From positions 1 to 64,000 of the forward strand of contig DATHRZ010000009.1 of assembly GCA_035464655.1 (NCBI GenBank): a stretch of DNA of 64,000 nucleotides. Reading direction: 5' to 3'. Below are positions 37,750 through 51,186 of the stretch, piece by piece. Numbering within the stretch: position 1 is the first letter of the stretch; each line of letters begins with the position of its first letter. The position numbers were made by a program, and so were the translations under genes. Under the pieces are notes generated by a model, which had not been told where the DNA came from, ran no database searches, and saw nothing but the letters and a program-made list of their open reading frames with translations. The stretch comes from JARFPW01 sp035464655. Lineage in GTDB: Bacteria; Gemmatimonadota; Gemmatimonadetes; Palauibacterales; Palauibacteraceae.

Positions 37750-39048
37750 TCAACGGTCGAGCAGACTCTCGACGAGCTCCGCCCCTTTCCGGTCCGCTCC
37801 GACGTGCGCGGCCACGTAGTCGCGCGCCGTCTGCCCCATGCGGCGGCGGCGCGCCGTATCGTGGAGCGACACGAGGGTCGCGTAGATGCTCGTCGCGTCG
37901 ACTTCGAATGCGGCCCCTGCCTCGACGAGCTCGTTCGCCTCCCTTCGATCATGATGGGGCCCGAACAGGACCGGAAGGCCGGCGGCCGCCGGCTCGATGA
38001 CCGAGTGCAGCCCCGTCGCGGCGATGGCTCCACCGACGTACCCCACGTCGCCCTCGGCGTACAGTTCGGCCAGTACGCCGACGGCATCGACGATCAGCGG
38101 AGGCGGGGCCGCGCGGGGGCCCTCCGTCCCGCCGATCGACGGATCGAGCTCGCTGAACAGGCGCGGCGCCTGGCCGAACCGGGCGAGACACACCGCCCGG
38201 AGATGCTCGACGGCGGCCGGCGTCGGTTCGTGGGGGACGAGCACGAGCTCGACGGCGTCGAGGTCGCCGACCGCCTCGATCAACAGGTCCTCGTCGTCGG
38301 GCCAGGTCGAGCCGGCGATCAGGCGGACGACGCCGGGAGGTCGGCTCGGCAGACGCAGGGCTCGCTCGCCGGACGCCGCGAGCCGCGCCACGGCCTGGTC
38401 GAACGAGGCGTCGCCCGTCACGCGGATCGCCTCGGGCCGAACGCCGAGCGCCTCGAGGCGCTCGCGATCGGCCGCCGACACGGCGCCCACCGCGTCGAGC
38501 GACCGGTAGGCCCGCTTCAGCAATGCCCGCCCTGGCTGGCGGAGACGCGCGCTGCCCGGCCGCACCGTCGCGTTGATCAGGCCCGTCGGGACGCCGGCCC
38601 GGCGTGCCGATGCCGTGAGGTTCGGCCATACGTCGTGCTTGGCGTAGACGAGGGCCGCCGGGCGGAGCGCCTGGACGGCGGCGTCGGTGCGGCGCCGCAG
38701 ATCGAAGGGCACGAAACCGTGATACGCGGACTCGAGCCGGACGGCCACCGGTTCGGCCGACGGCGACGAATAGGTGACGGCGAGACGCAAGCCGGGCCTC
38801 GACCGCTGCAGCTCGGCCACGACCGGGGCGGCCCCGGCCAGCTCGCCGGCCGACGCGCCGTGCAGCCACACGAGTTCGCCCGCGTCGTCGGCCGGGCGGC
38901 GGTCCGCGCCCCAGGCGCGCATGCGGCTCACGGCGGACTTCCGCCCCGCCACCGACTGCGCGAGTTTCGGAGAGAACAGGCTCGCGACGGCCAGGAGCGG
39001 ACGGATCGTCTGCCATCCGAGGCTGTATACAACGTCCGATAGCTTCAC
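37750..39048 (-). CDS. waaA: 3-deoxy-D-manno-octulosonic acid (Kdo) transferase
   Basis: A 432-residue inner-membrane-associated GT-B glycosyltransferase that adds Kdo to lipid IVA. The start is GTG 39048 with GGGAGG just upstream. Visible are the N-terminal anchor YSLGWQTIRPLLAVASL, the catalytic-glutamate motif WLHGASAGE, YAKHDVWPNL and the C-terminal GGAIAATGLHSVIEPAAAGLPVLFGP nucleotide-sugar site (split here as two segments around the Glu). It shows that the host makes lipid A and is a diderm. Confidence 0.93.
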   Translation of the reverse strand: MKLSDVVYSLGWQTIRPLLAVASLFSPKLAQSVAGRKSAVSRMRAWGADRRPADDAGELVWLHGASAGELAGAAPVVAELQRSRPGLRLAVTYSSPSAEPVAVRLESAYHGFVPFDLRRRTDAAVQALRPAALVYAKHDVWPNLTASARRAGVPTGLINATVRPGSARLRQPGRALLKRAYRSLDAVGAVSAADRERLEALGVRPEAIRVTGDASFDQAVARLAASGERALRLPSRPPGVVRLIAGSTWPDDEDLLIEAVGDLDAVELVLVPHEPTPAAVEHLRAVCLARFGQAPRLFSELDPSIGGTEGPRAAPPPLIVDAVGVLAELYAEGDVGYVGGAIAATGLHSVIEPAAAGLPVLFGPHHDRREANELVEAGAAFEVDATSIYATLVSLHDTARRRRMGQTARDYVAAHVGADRKGAELVESLLDR

Positions 39049-39123
39049 TCGACCTCCCGCCTGGTTCGCAGGCGAAGGTCGCCGAATCCGTGCTCCGTGT
39101 CCACAGCCGCCTCGCAGGTGCCC

Positions 39124-40215
39124 ATGCGTCGTTGGATGATCGTCGTGGCTCTTCTCGCGTTCGCGACCGCGCTCGCCGCCTCGTGTTCGCCCGGCTACGT
39201 GCTGCGTGCCGGGTGGGAGGAGGCGCGGATCCTCGCGGGACGTCAACCCATCGAGACCGCCCTCGACGACACGACGATTTCACCGGAGCTGCGGGGAAAG
39301 CTCGACCTGGTGCGCAGCGTGCGGGTGTTCGCCGAGCGCCGGCTCGGCCTCGACGCCGGCAGCAGCTATCGCAGCTTCACCGCGCTCGATCGCGACACCC
39401 TCGTCATGGTCGTCTCGGCGGCTCCCGAGCTCGAGCTGCGCTGGAAGACGTGGTGGTTCCCGATCGTCGGCCACCTCCCCTACAAGGGCTTTTTCGACTT
39501 CGAGGCGGCGCGCCGCGAGGCCGAGGCGCTCGAGGCCGAGGGCTTCGATACCTACGTGCGGCCGAGCGCGGCGTTCAGCACCCTGGGCTGGCTGCCCGAC
39601 CCGGTCCTGTCACCGTCGCTGCGCGGCGACAGCCTGTCGGTGGCCGAAACGGTCATCCACGAGATCACGCACACCACCTGGTTTCCGAAGGGTCACACCC
39701 GGTTCAACGAGAGCTTCGCCAACTTCGTCGGTCACGCCGGGGCGATCGAATTTTTCTGCGACGCCCTGGCCGATCCCGTGTCGTGCGCGCGGGCCCGCGA
39801 GCGCTGGCACGACGTCAGGGTGTTCGGGCGCTTCTTCCAGACGCTCCATGACCCGCTCGCGGAGCTGTACGCATCGGACGCGCCGCCCGACGCGAAGCGC
39901 CTGCGCAAGCGCGAGATCATCGAGGATGCCGCCGCGCGCTTCCGTGACGAGGTCTCGCCGGAGCTGCGGGGCGACCGCTACCGCGCCCTCGATCCCGAAC
40001 AGATCGACAACGCGTGGCTCCTGTCGCGGCTCCTGTACTACACGCGCCTCGACGACTTCGATGCGCTGTATCGGCGCTACGGTACCGTGAAGGCCACCCT
40101 CGGGGCCGTGACGGAGGCGACCGACGGCGGCGACCCATGGGTAGCGGTCGACCGGCTGGTCGGCACCGGCCCGCTCGAAGCCGCCGATGGTGCGCAAACC
40201 GCACCGGGCACGTAG
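39124..40215 (+). CDS. Predicted zinc aminopeptidase lipoprotein
   Basis: A 363-residue protein of the predicted-aminopeptidase group related to COG4324. ATG 39124 gives a normal signal peptide (RRWMIVVALLAFATALAASC) with a lipobox, better than the earlier GTG 39097. The zinc motif is HEITHT with a further glutamate in FNESFANFVGH. The N-terminal segment RSVRVFAERRLGLDAGSSYR and the WFPIVGHLPYKGFF block are typical of this family. It is probably attached to a membrane facing the periplasm. The peptide substrate is unknown. Confidence 0.85.
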   Translation: MRRWMIVVALLAFATALAASCSPGYVLRAGWEEARILAGRQPIETALDDTTISPELRGKLDLVRSVRVFAERRLGLDAGSSYRSFTALDRDTLVMVVSAAPELELRWKTWWFPIVGHLPYKGFFDFEAARREAEALEAEGFDTYVRPSAAFSTLGWLPDPVLSPSLRGDSLSVAETVIHEITHTTWFPKGHTRFNESFANFVGHAGAIEFFCDALADPVSCARARERWHDVRVFGRFFQTLHDPLAELYASDAPPDAKRLRKREIIEDAAARFRDEVSPELRGDRYRALDPEQIDNAWLLSRLLYYTRLDDFDALYRRYGTVKATLGAVTEATDGGDPWVAVDRLVGTGPLEAADGAQTAPGT

Positions 40216-40230
40216 GTTCGGGGCGCGCGG

Positions 40231-40257
40231 TTGACCCGCTTTTCGGTATCGTAGAAT
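40231..40257 (+). promoter_or_regulatory. Candidate promoter of the universal stress protein gene
   Basis: TTGACC and TAGAAT are separated by 15 bases, ending 11 bases before the ATG at 40269. Hexamer matches are good (five of six each) but the spacing is short. The message would have almost no leader, and no ribosome binding site is visible. Confidence 0.45.
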
Positions 40258-40268
40258 GGTCGCCTGAC

Positions 40269-41141
40269 ATGTATCAGAGAATCCTCATCGGAGTCGACTT
40301 TTCCGACTCGTCCATCGAGACGGTGCGCTGGGCGGTATCGCGCTTCCCGTCCGCAGATCTCGTGCTGTTCCACTGCATCGAGCGCTTCAGCGTGCCCGGC
40401 TACCTGGTTCGCGAGCTGGGTGAGCAGCTCGACCTGCTCGAGGAGAAGGAGCTCGACGTCCGCACCAATCTCGAGCACATCGCCGAGCGCCTCGGGATCG
40501 ACGTTCGCTACGACATTCGCCACGGCTGGACCCCCGAGGCCCTGCAGCTCGCCGCCGCCGAGCACGACTCCGAGCTCGTCGTGGTCGGCGCCCACCGGCA
40601 GCGGACGTCGCCGACCGACGAGCTCGGCCAGACCTCCGCGGCCATCGTCCGGAAGTCCGAGATCCCGGTGCTCGTGTGGCGGCCCGTGCGTGCCGAGAAG
40701 GACAAGACGATCGTCGCGGCCCTCGACCTGCGCGAGGGGAGCGCCCCCGTTGCCGAGATCGCCGCCGCGTACGCCGACTACTTCAAGACCCGCCTCGTGC
40801 TGCTGCATGCGATGCCCAGCACGCTGCAGGCCTACATGCGGGCCGTCAGCTCGCCGGCCAAGGTCGAAGAGGCCATCGAGCGCATCGAGGGCCGGGCGCG
40901 CGAAGAGGCGCTGGCCAGCGTCCCGGCCGACATGCGAAAGCGCCTCCAGGTGCAGCCGTCGATCGTCCGCGGACGCCCGATCGACGCGCACATTCTCAAT
41001 GCCGCCGAGGCCGAACACGCCGATCTGATCGTGATCGGAAAGGCGCACGCCCCGGGCCTGAAGGGCCGCGTGCTGCTCGGAGGGACGACGTCCCGGGTGA
41101 TCCGGGGCGCGAACTGCTCGGTGCTGACGGTGCCGCTGTGA
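40269..41141 (+). CDS. Tandem-domain universal stress protein
   Basis: A 290-residue cytosolic protein of two UspA domains (about 1-140 and 148-290). The first opens with RILIGVDFSDSSIETVRWA; the second ends with the ATP-binding-type motif GRVLLGGTTSRVIRGANCSVLTV. The first domain has a degenerate loop (GQTSAAIVRKSEIPVLVW). It is probably a nucleotide-binding stress-survival protein. The stop overlaps the GTG of the YggX-like gene, so both are coupled. Confidence 0.9.
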   Translation: MYQRILIGVDFSDSSIETVRWAVSRFPSADLVLFHCIERFSVPGYLVRELGEQLDLLEEKELDVRTNLEHIAERLGIDVRYDIRHGWTPEALQLAAAEHDSELVVVGAHRQRTSPTDELGQTSAAIVRKSEIPVLVWRPVRAEKDKTIVAALDLREGSAPVAEIAAAYADYFKTRLVLLHAMPSTLQAYMRAVSSPAKVEEAIERIEGRAREEALASVPADMRKRLQVQPSIVRGRPIDAHILNAAEAEHADLIVIGKAHAPGLKGRVLLGGTTSRVIRGANCSVLTVPL

Positions 41142-41419
41142 GCGCCTTCGACTGTACGCGCTGCGAGCGCGACGAACCGCGACCCCTCGGCGCCGCCCCG
41201 TTCGCCGACGAGCGCGGCGAGCGGATCAAGAGCGAGATCTGCACCGATTGCTGGGAAGAGTGGAAGCAGCGCCAGATGCTCCTGATCAACCACTACGGAC
41301 TGAACGTGCGCGACCGGAAGGCGCGCGAGTTCCTGGTCCAGAACCTCGACGCCTTTCTGTTCGGCAGCGGCGAGTCGGCCGACGTCGATACGTCGCAGGA
41401 GGGCAACGTCAGCTGGTGA
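41138..41419 (+). CDS. YggX-like Fe(II)-trafficking / oxidative damage protection protein
   Basis: A 93-residue protein from GTG 41138. The central part matches the YggX pattern: ERIKSEI, WEEWKQRQMLLINHYGLN and FLVQNLDAFLFGSG. YggX protects iron-sulfur clusters and moves iron. Unlike the E. coli protein with one N-terminal cysteine, this one has two CxxC pairs (CTRC near residue 6, CTDC near 35), suggesting bound metal. It is flanked by translationally coupled neighbours on both sides (stress protein and MATE pump). Assignment is by pattern, with moderate similarity. Confidence 0.75.
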   Translation: MSAFDCTRCERDEPRPLGAAPFADERGERIKSEICTDCWEEWKQRQMLLINHYGLNVRDRKAREFLVQNLDAFLFGSGESADVDTSQEGNVSW

Positions 41420-42840
41420 GGCGAACACGCGAGTCGGCTCCCGCTAGCGCCTCGCGCGGCAACTACGACCGCTCCCTGGTCGAGGGTCCGTTGCTTCCCG
41501 CCGTGTGGAAGCTGGCGTGGCCCACGATGCTCCAGAACGTCGTCAGCGGCCTGCAGGGCCTCGTCGACCACATCATGGTCGGCAACTACGTCGGGTTCAC
41601 GGCGAACGCCGCGATCGGCGTGAGCTGGCAGATCTTCCTCGTGGTCGTCGTGTTCATCTCGTCGCTGTTCACCGGGATGAGCGTGCTGGTCGCACGGTTC
41701 ACCGGACGCAACGAACCCGACAAGGTCGACCGCACGGTCTACCAGGCGTTTCTCACCGCGATCGGACTGTCGCTCGGCGTGATGGCGCCACTCGGCTACG
41801 TGCTCGCGCCCACTCTGCTCGATTTCGTCAACGCCGCTCCCGCCGTGCAGACCGAGGCGCTCCCCTACCTGCGCATCATGTTCGTGTTCAGCGCCGGCAC
41901 GCTCGTGTTCTTCATGCTGGGGGGCGCGCTGCGCTCGGCTGGCGACGCGAAGACACCGCTGCGGCTGGGGATCGTCGTCACGGTGCTGAACATCGTGCTG
42001 AACGTGATCCTCATCGCGGGCCTGGGGCCGATTCCGGCGTTCGGCACGGCGGGCGCGGCGATGGGGACCGTGATCGCCGCCGGCGTCGTGTCGCTGTACG
42101 CCCTGTACCGGCTGTGGACGGGCGGGTGGGTGGTTCGCTTCCCGCACGGCGGGCCATGGGGGCCCGACTGGGGCATCATCCGCGAATTGTTCCGGTTCGG
42201 GCTGCCGACCGGCATCCAGGGAATCGCGATGAACGTGGGCGGCGTGCTGCTGCTGTCGTTCGTCGGTTCGCTGGCTACCAGCGCCGCCGCCCAGGCCGCC
42301 TACGCCGTCTCCTATACGCAGCTGTTCTCGCTCATCACCTGGACGGCGGTCGGGCTGATGGGCGCCGCCGCCGCGGTGGCGGGTCAGAACCTGGGGGCCG
42401 GGCGACCCGACCGGTCGGCCGGCGCCGTGCACGTGGCCGCCGGCATCGGGCTGACCACGGCCGCCTTCGCGGGCCTGCTGTTCTTCTTCCTCCCGCGTCA
42501 GCTGCTCGCGCTGTTCGGCATGAACGACCCGGTGGCCGTGGAGCTCAGCGTGCAGCTCCTGCGGGTGCTCGCGTTCTCGGGCCTGTTCATCGCCGTCGCC
42601 CTGACCTACACGGGGGGTCTACAGGGCACGGGCGACACGAAGAGCCCGCTCTACATCTCGATCGTTTCTCAGGTCGTCCTTCCGATCGGGATGTGCTTCG
42701 CGATTCAGCAGCTCTCGACCCTCGACGCGATGGACATCTGGATCGCGATCCTGCTGGGGCACGTGACACGCTGCGCGCTCAGCGTACTCGTGTTCCGGCG
42801 CGGGAAGTGGCGGGGCATCGAGGTGGACATCAGCCGCTGA
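41416..42840 (+). CDS. MATE-family efflux transporter
   Basis: A 474-residue inner-membrane protein with 12 spans in two related halves, as in MATE exporters that expel drugs or cationic metabolites with Na+ or H+. The N-terminal half contains PTMLQNVVSGLQGLVDHIMVG and the C-terminal half FGLPTGIQGIAMNVGGVL and AVAGQNLGAG. The start is GTG 41416, overlapping the YggX-like stop (GTGA). Substrate unknown. Confidence 0.92.
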   Translation: MRRTRESAPASASRGNYDRSLVEGPLLPAVWKLAWPTMLQNVVSGLQGLVDHIMVGNYVGFTANAAIGVSWQIFLVVVVFISSLFTGMSVLVARFTGRNEPDKVDRTVYQAFLTAIGLSLGVMAPLGYVLAPTLLDFVNAAPAVQTEALPYLRIMFVFSAGTLVFFMLGGALRSAGDAKTPLRLGIVVTVLNIVLNVILIAGLGPIPAFGTAGAAMGTVIAAGVVSLYALYRLWTGGWVVRFPHGGPWGPDWGIIRELFRFGLPTGIQGIAMNVGGVLLLSFVGSLATSAAAQAAYAVSYTQLFSLITWTAVGLMGAAAAVAGQNLGAGRPDRSAGAVHVAAGIGLTTAAFAGLLFFFLPRQLLALFGMNDPVAVELSVQLLRVLAFSGLFIAVALTYTGGLQGTGDTKSPLYISIVSQVVLPIGMCFAIQQLSTLDAMDIWIAILLGHVTRCALSVLVFRRGKWRGIEVDISR

Positions 42841-42877
42841 GGACAGCCGGCGGCGACGGCGCTCCGCGACGACGCTC

Positions 42878-45367
<2,490 letters not shown>

Positions 45368-45491
45368 CTCGTCCTCGTGCTGCGTCGCGGATCCGGTGAA
45401 TCGAAGCGCGTAACATGGCACGCGTACCCGGCCACGACAACGATCGTCGGCTTGCCACTCCCGGTCCTCGCGGCTACCCTCAGCCTCAGCC

Positions 45492-46178
45492 ATGAACTCC
45501 ACGAGATCGCCCGAAAAGGTGCACCCGGGAATCGCGCTGGCGCTCCTGACGTCGCTTCGGGATCAGGACACGCCCGACGAGGCCATCGAAGACGAGGCCT
45601 TCGCGCACAGCCTTCCCCGTCGCCTCGGACTGAACGACGTCGTCAACGTCCAGATGCACCGCTATGCCGACCTGACAGAGGCCGGCCGGTCGCTGGCGCT
45701 GTCGGAGTTCCTCGACCTCGTGCGGCTGATCTCCCGCCGGCCCGATGCCGTCGAGATATTCCGCCGCGCCGGGGCCGCCCTGGCGGCGGAGCGGTTCGCC
45801 GATACGGGTCCCCTGCGACGCGCCGCGCGGCGCCTGTCCACCGAGAAGGCGCGGCGCCGCAAGTTGCGGCGCTCGATGACGCGGGCCGCGAAGGCGCTCT
45901 CGCCCGGTGCCGACATCGAGGCGGATCGCGATCCGCCCGGGATGGTGATCGCCGACTGCGCCCTCGCCCCGGTCGGCATCGACGGCAATGCCTGCGAAAT
46001 TCTAACGGCGGTGCTCGACACCTGCGTGGCCGAACTGTGGGACCCGGAGCGCTCGGCTCGGCACGTCGAGTGCCGCGGCCGCGGCGACACGCGCTGCGCC
46101 TGGCAGGTGATCGACAGGGCCGACGGGAACGGAACCGCTGCCGAACCCCGGCAGACCGACGCCCGGGCCGCCGGCTAG
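45492..46178 (+). CDS. Protein with V4R-like C-terminal motif
   Basis: A 228-residue cytosolic protein from ATG 45492. The N-terminal half is helical with no known motif. The C-terminal segment VAELWDPERSARHVECRGRG, followed by DTRCAWQVI, resembles the end of V4R/heme-NO-type small-molecule-binding domains, in which a C...GD..C pattern closes the fold. The match is short, so the call is tentative. It may be co-transcribed with the TIM-barrel gene 13 bases downstream. Confidence 0.6.
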   Translation: MNSTRSPEKVHPGIALALLTSLRDQDTPDEAIEDEAFAHSLPRRLGLNDVVNVQMHRYADLTEAGRSLALSEFLDLVRLISRRPDAVEIFRRAGAALAAERFADTGPLRRAARRLSTEKARRRKLRRSMTRAAKALSPGADIEADRDPPGMVIADCALAPVGIDGNACEILTAVLDTCVAELWDPERSARHVECRGRGDTRCAWQVIDRADGNGTAAEPRQTDARAAG

Positions 46179-46191
46179 CGCGGTACCGGCC

Positions 46192-47151
46192 GTGGACCGG
46201 CGTCGATTTCTCGCGCGCGCGGCTGGCGCGCTGGTCGCTCTCGGTTTTGCGCGGCGCGAAGGCCACGCGCTATGGCCGCGGCCCCTCCTTCCGGGCCCGG
46301 CCTACCGGATCTCACTCGCCCAGTGGTCGCTGCACCGAACGCTGCGGGCGAGTGAGCTCGACCCGCTCGACTTTCCGGTGTTCGCCCGCGAACGGTTCGG
46401 CCTCGACGCCGTCGAATACGTGAATGCGTTCTTCGCCGACCGGGCGCACGACCACATGTACCTCGACGAACTGCGGCGCCGGGCCGACGGGGCGGGGGTA
46501 CGCAGCCTGCTCGTCATGGTCGACGGCGAGGGCCGGCTGGGCGACCCCGACCCCGATGCCCGGACCCGGGCCGTCGAGCGCCATCGTCCGTGGGTCGACG
46601 CCGCCGTGCGCCTCGGCTGCCACAGCATCCGCGTGAACGCCGCCTCGGAGGGCACTCGCCAGGAAGCTGCGGCGCTCGTCGCCGACGGCCTGGCCCGGCT
46701 GACCGACTATGCGGCGGTCGTGGGATTGAACGTGATCGTCGAGAACCATGGCGGCCTTTCGTCCGACGGCACGTGGCTCGCCGGCGTCATCCGGCGGGTC
46801 GACCACCCGCGCTGCGGAACCCTGCCCGATTTCGGCAATTTCACCCTCGCCGACGGAAGCCGCTACGACCCATACCGCGGCGTAGCCGAGCTGATGCCGT
46901 TCGCCCGTGCCGTGAGCGCGAAGAGCTACGACTTCGACGAGCATGGTAACGAGACGTCGATCGACTACCGGCGGATGATGGAGATCGTCGTCGACGCCGG
47001 CTACGCCGGCTACGTGGGCATCGAGTACGAGGGAGACCGGCTGCCGGAGGTCGAGGGCATCGAGGCGACTCGGGATCTGCTCGCCTCCGTTCGCGATGCG
47101 ATCGAAGCCGGCGTCGAACCCGCACCCGGGCCGGAGCGGCCGGGCTTCTAG
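46192..47151 (+). CDS. Secreted xylose isomerase-like TIM-barrel protein
   Basis: A 319-residue protein from GTG 46192 with a twin-arginine-like leader (MDRRRFLARAAGALVALGF). The rest is an AP-endonuclease-2/sugar phosphate isomerase-epimerase barrel: ISLAQWSLHR, FGLDAVEYVNAFF, the metal-site glutamate in VIVENHGGLS, LPDFGNF and the last-strand VGIEYEGDRLPE. Such proteins with Tat leaders act on sugars or inositols in the periplasm. The substrate is open. Its stop overlaps that of the convergent CDF gene. Confidence 0.85.
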   Translation: MDRRRFLARAAGALVALGFARREGHALWPRPLLPGPAYRISLAQWSLHRTLRASELDPLDFPVFARERFGLDAVEYVNAFFADRAHDHMYLDELRRRADGAGVRSLLVMVDGEGRLGDPDPDARTRAVERHRPWVDAAVRLGCHSIRVNAASEGTRQEAAALVADGLARLTDYAAVVGLNVIVENHGGLSSDGTWLAGVIRRVDHPRCGTLPDFGNFTLADGSRYDPYRGVAELMPFARAVSAKSYDFDEHGNETSIDYRRMMEIVVDAGYAGYVGIEYEGDRLPEVEGIEATRDLLASVRDAIEAGVEPAPGPERPGF

Positions 47152-47999
47152 CCCTCCGGCGGTTCGACGTGCACGACCACGTCCGAGAACCCGCCGGTCT
47201 CCTTGAGCGCTTCCTCCACCAGGTCGGCGATCCGGTGCCCCTCGGCCACCGTCAGGCCACCGTCGATTTCGATCGTGAGCTCCGCGAAGGCGTTGGCGTT
47301 CCGGCGTCCGCGCGAGCGCACCTCCCGCACGCCGCGCACGCCGTCCAACCCGCCGACGAAGGTCTCGATGCGCTCCGCGTCGACGGCGACGCTGTCGACC
47401 AGAACCGGAATCGTCCCCTTGAGAATCTGGAACCCGCTGTAGGCGATCATTCCGGCGACGAGAATAGCGAGCCAGGCATCGGCATCTCCCCAGCCGAAGG
47501 CGACGAGGGCGAGTCCACCGATCACGGCGACCGTAACGAGCACGTCGGAGGCCGTGTGCCGTGCATCGGCGGCGAGAATCTGCGAATCGTGGCGCCGGGC
47601 GTACATGATCTCGGTGCTGGCGACCAGCGCGTTGAACACCATCGTGACCCCGAGCAGCCAGAAGGTGAGGGCGTCGGGACGCGGAGGCGGGGCGCCGGCG
47701 AGCAGCCGGCCGACGGCACCCGTCACGAGTTCGAACGCCGTGATCGACAAGAAGCTCACGACGGCGAGGGCGCCGAGCGTCTCGAACTTCCCGTGCCCGT
47801 ACGGATGCTCCGCGTCGGGCGGCCGGGCCGCCGCGCGCACGGCGAACAGCCCGATCACGTTGTTGAGCGCGTCGAAGCCCGAGTGGGCCGCGTCGCCCAG
47901 CACTGAGAGCGAATCGGCCCGCAACCCGACGAACAGCTTTAGCCCCACGACCACCAGGTTCGCCAACAGGACGACGACGAGGACCCGGCGAACCGTCAC
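47148..47999 (-). CDS. Cation diffusion facilitator (CDF) transporter
   Basis: A 283-residue inner-membrane exporter of zinc or similar divalent metals, with six spans and a cytosolic C-terminal domain. The paired metal-site motifs are DAAHSGFDALNN in span 2 and ADARHTASDVLV in span 5 (HxxxD in both). The start is GTG 47999, overlapping the stop of the small upstream gene (GTGA). The metal is not determined from sequence; HD/HD-type sites suggest Zn or Fe. Confidence 0.9.
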   Translation of the reverse strand: MTVRRVLVVVLLANLVVVGLKLFVGLRADSLSVLGDAAHSGFDALNNVIGLFAVRAAARPPDAEHPYGHGKFETLGALAVVSFLSITAFELVTGAVGRLLAGAPPPRPDALTFWLLGVTMVFNALVASTEIMYARRHDSQILAADARHTASDVLVTVAVIGGLALVAFGWGDADAWLAILVAGMIAYSGFQILKGTIPVLVDSVAVDAERIETFVGGLDGVRGVREVRSRGRRNANAFAELTIEIDGGLTVAEGHRIADLVEEALKETGGFSDVVVHVEPPEG

Positions 48000-48178
48000 C
48001 GGCGGAGCTTCTCATAGATCCAGTCGACCAGCATCTCGAACGGCGACATGCGGGGCACCTTCCCGGTCGACTCGTATTTCTCGTACAGTCCGGGGTACCC
48101 GAGGCCGATCCAGATGCCGAGGGCGAACGCCAGCACCCCTCCGGCGATGATCAGGATCAGCAGCGTAAGATCGCTCAT
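47996..48178 (-). CDS. Small single-span membrane protein
   Basis: A 60-residue protein from ATG 48178: a hydrophobic span LTLLILIIAGGVLAFALGIW and a charged tail ending in VDWIYEKLRR. It is coupled to the CDF transporter by a GTGA overlap. No family is recognised; the span contains a GxWxG-like pattern. Confidence 0.65.
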   Translation of the reverse strand: MSDLTLLILIIAGGVLAFALGIWIGLGYPGLYEKYESTGKVPRMSPFEMLVDWIYEKLRR

Positions 48179-48273
48179 GCGCGGGATGTACCCCAGGTGG
48201 CTTCCGGTTGCGGCGCTCGGCCAACGATCCCTAATCTCACCCATCGGAACCCACACGCAACCAGAGAGGCGAC

Positions 48274-50226
<1,953 letters not shown>

Positions 50227-50304
50227 CGGGTTCCGACGGCCCTTCGCGAGCTGCAACCCGCTGGACGGCGCGGCTTGATGCTCGCTCCGGGCCGTCGGAA
50301 CCCG
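50227..50304. repeat. Long inverted repeat between acs and mtgA
   Basis: Two perfect 16-base arms (50227-50242 CGGGTTCCGACGGCCC and 50289-50304, its exact complement) enclose 46 bases. Inside them GCGAGC/GCTCGC pair for six more bases. The structure starts right at the acs stop and precedes the end of convergent mtgA. It is most likely a bidirectional stop or RNA-stabilising hairpin, or a REP-like element; no T-run follows. Confidence 0.75.
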
Positions 50305-50319
50305 CCCCACGTATCGCGG

Positions 50320-51186
50320 CTAGGGGGGAACGGCGGGGTCTTCCGGGTCTGGTGGCGGCTCGCTCGGCTCGATAGGGGTGACTTCGGCGGCGGCCGGGGG
50401 CTCGCGGACTTCCAGGGGCACATCCTCCGCCGCGGGTTCCTCGATGCCGAGGCGGCGGTCGAGGAAGGTGACCTGGCGCATGCGCTCGAGCAGGGTTTCG
50501 ACGCGGCGGGCGTAGTAGGTGCTCGTGACGCCCGGGTGCCACTGGCTCGGGCGCGGCAGGGCTGCGGCTAGCATGGCCGCCTCACGTTGCGACAGCGCCG
50601 AGGCGGGCTTGCCGAAATAGTGGCGTCCGGCGGCCTCAGCGCCGTATATGCCGGGACCGAATTCCACCACGTTCAGGTACAGTTCGAGGATTCGGTCCTT
50701 GGTCAGGTGCCCCTCGAGCTGCTTCGTCAGGATCACCTCTCGCCCTTTGCGCAACGGGTTGCGCGACGGGCTGAGCCACAGGTTCTTGGCGAGTTGCTGG
50801 GTGATCGTCGAGGCGCCGCGCGGTGCCTCCCTCTCTTCGATCGCCCGGCGAATCGCCTGCTCGATCTCGTGGGTCGAAAAACCCCCGTGCGAGAAGAATT
50901 CGAGGTCCTCGCCGACGATGACGGCCTCCTCGAGGTGCGGCGAGATCCGCGAGGCGGGTACCCACGTCCACGCGGGCGCGCGGCCCGACCGTTCGACGTA
51001 CCGGTCGATGAACGCCGTGCGGTCGGGGTTGGCGTCGCGGAGCGCGGCCACGTCGGGCCAGGTCAACGCCTCGTACCCCACCCAGAGCGCTCCGAAGCCG
51101 ACGAGCCCGGCCGCGAGGCGCCGGAGGATTCTTCGGCGCGCGGGCGCCGATGTCAGGGACTCGTCGGAATCTCGCTCCCGTGACAC
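50320..51186 (-). CDS. mtgA: Monofunctional peptidoglycan glycosyltransferase
   Basis: A protein of about 288 residues that polymerises lipid II. Family signatures are the catalytic-glutamate box GEDLEFFSHGGFSTHEI, RGASTITQQLAKNLWLS, the second acidic box ILELYLNVVEFGPGIYGAE and FGKPASALSQREAAMLAA. One membrane anchor (LAAGLVGFGALWVGYEAL) precedes them. Start GTG 51186 is chosen; ATG 51282 is in frame but would lie deep in the cytochrome gene. Overlap with the out-of-frame cytochrome tail (ending at 51153) suggests that translation of the two is linked. The C-terminus is Pro/Glu-rich. Confidence 0.9.
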   Translation of the reverse strand: MSRERDSDESLTSAPARRRILRRLAAGLVGFGALWVGYEALTWPDVAALRDANPDRTAFIDRYVERSGRAPAWTWVPASRISPHLEEAVIVGEDLEFFSHGGFSTHEIEQAIRRAIEEREAPRGASTITQQLAKNLWLSPSRNPLRKGREVILTKQLEGHLTKDRILELYLNVVEFGPGIYGAEAAGRHYFGKPASALSQREAAMLAAALPRPSQWHPGVTSTYYARRVETLLERMRQVTFLDRRLGIEEPAAEDVPLEVREPPAAAEVTPIEPSEPPPDPEDPAVPP

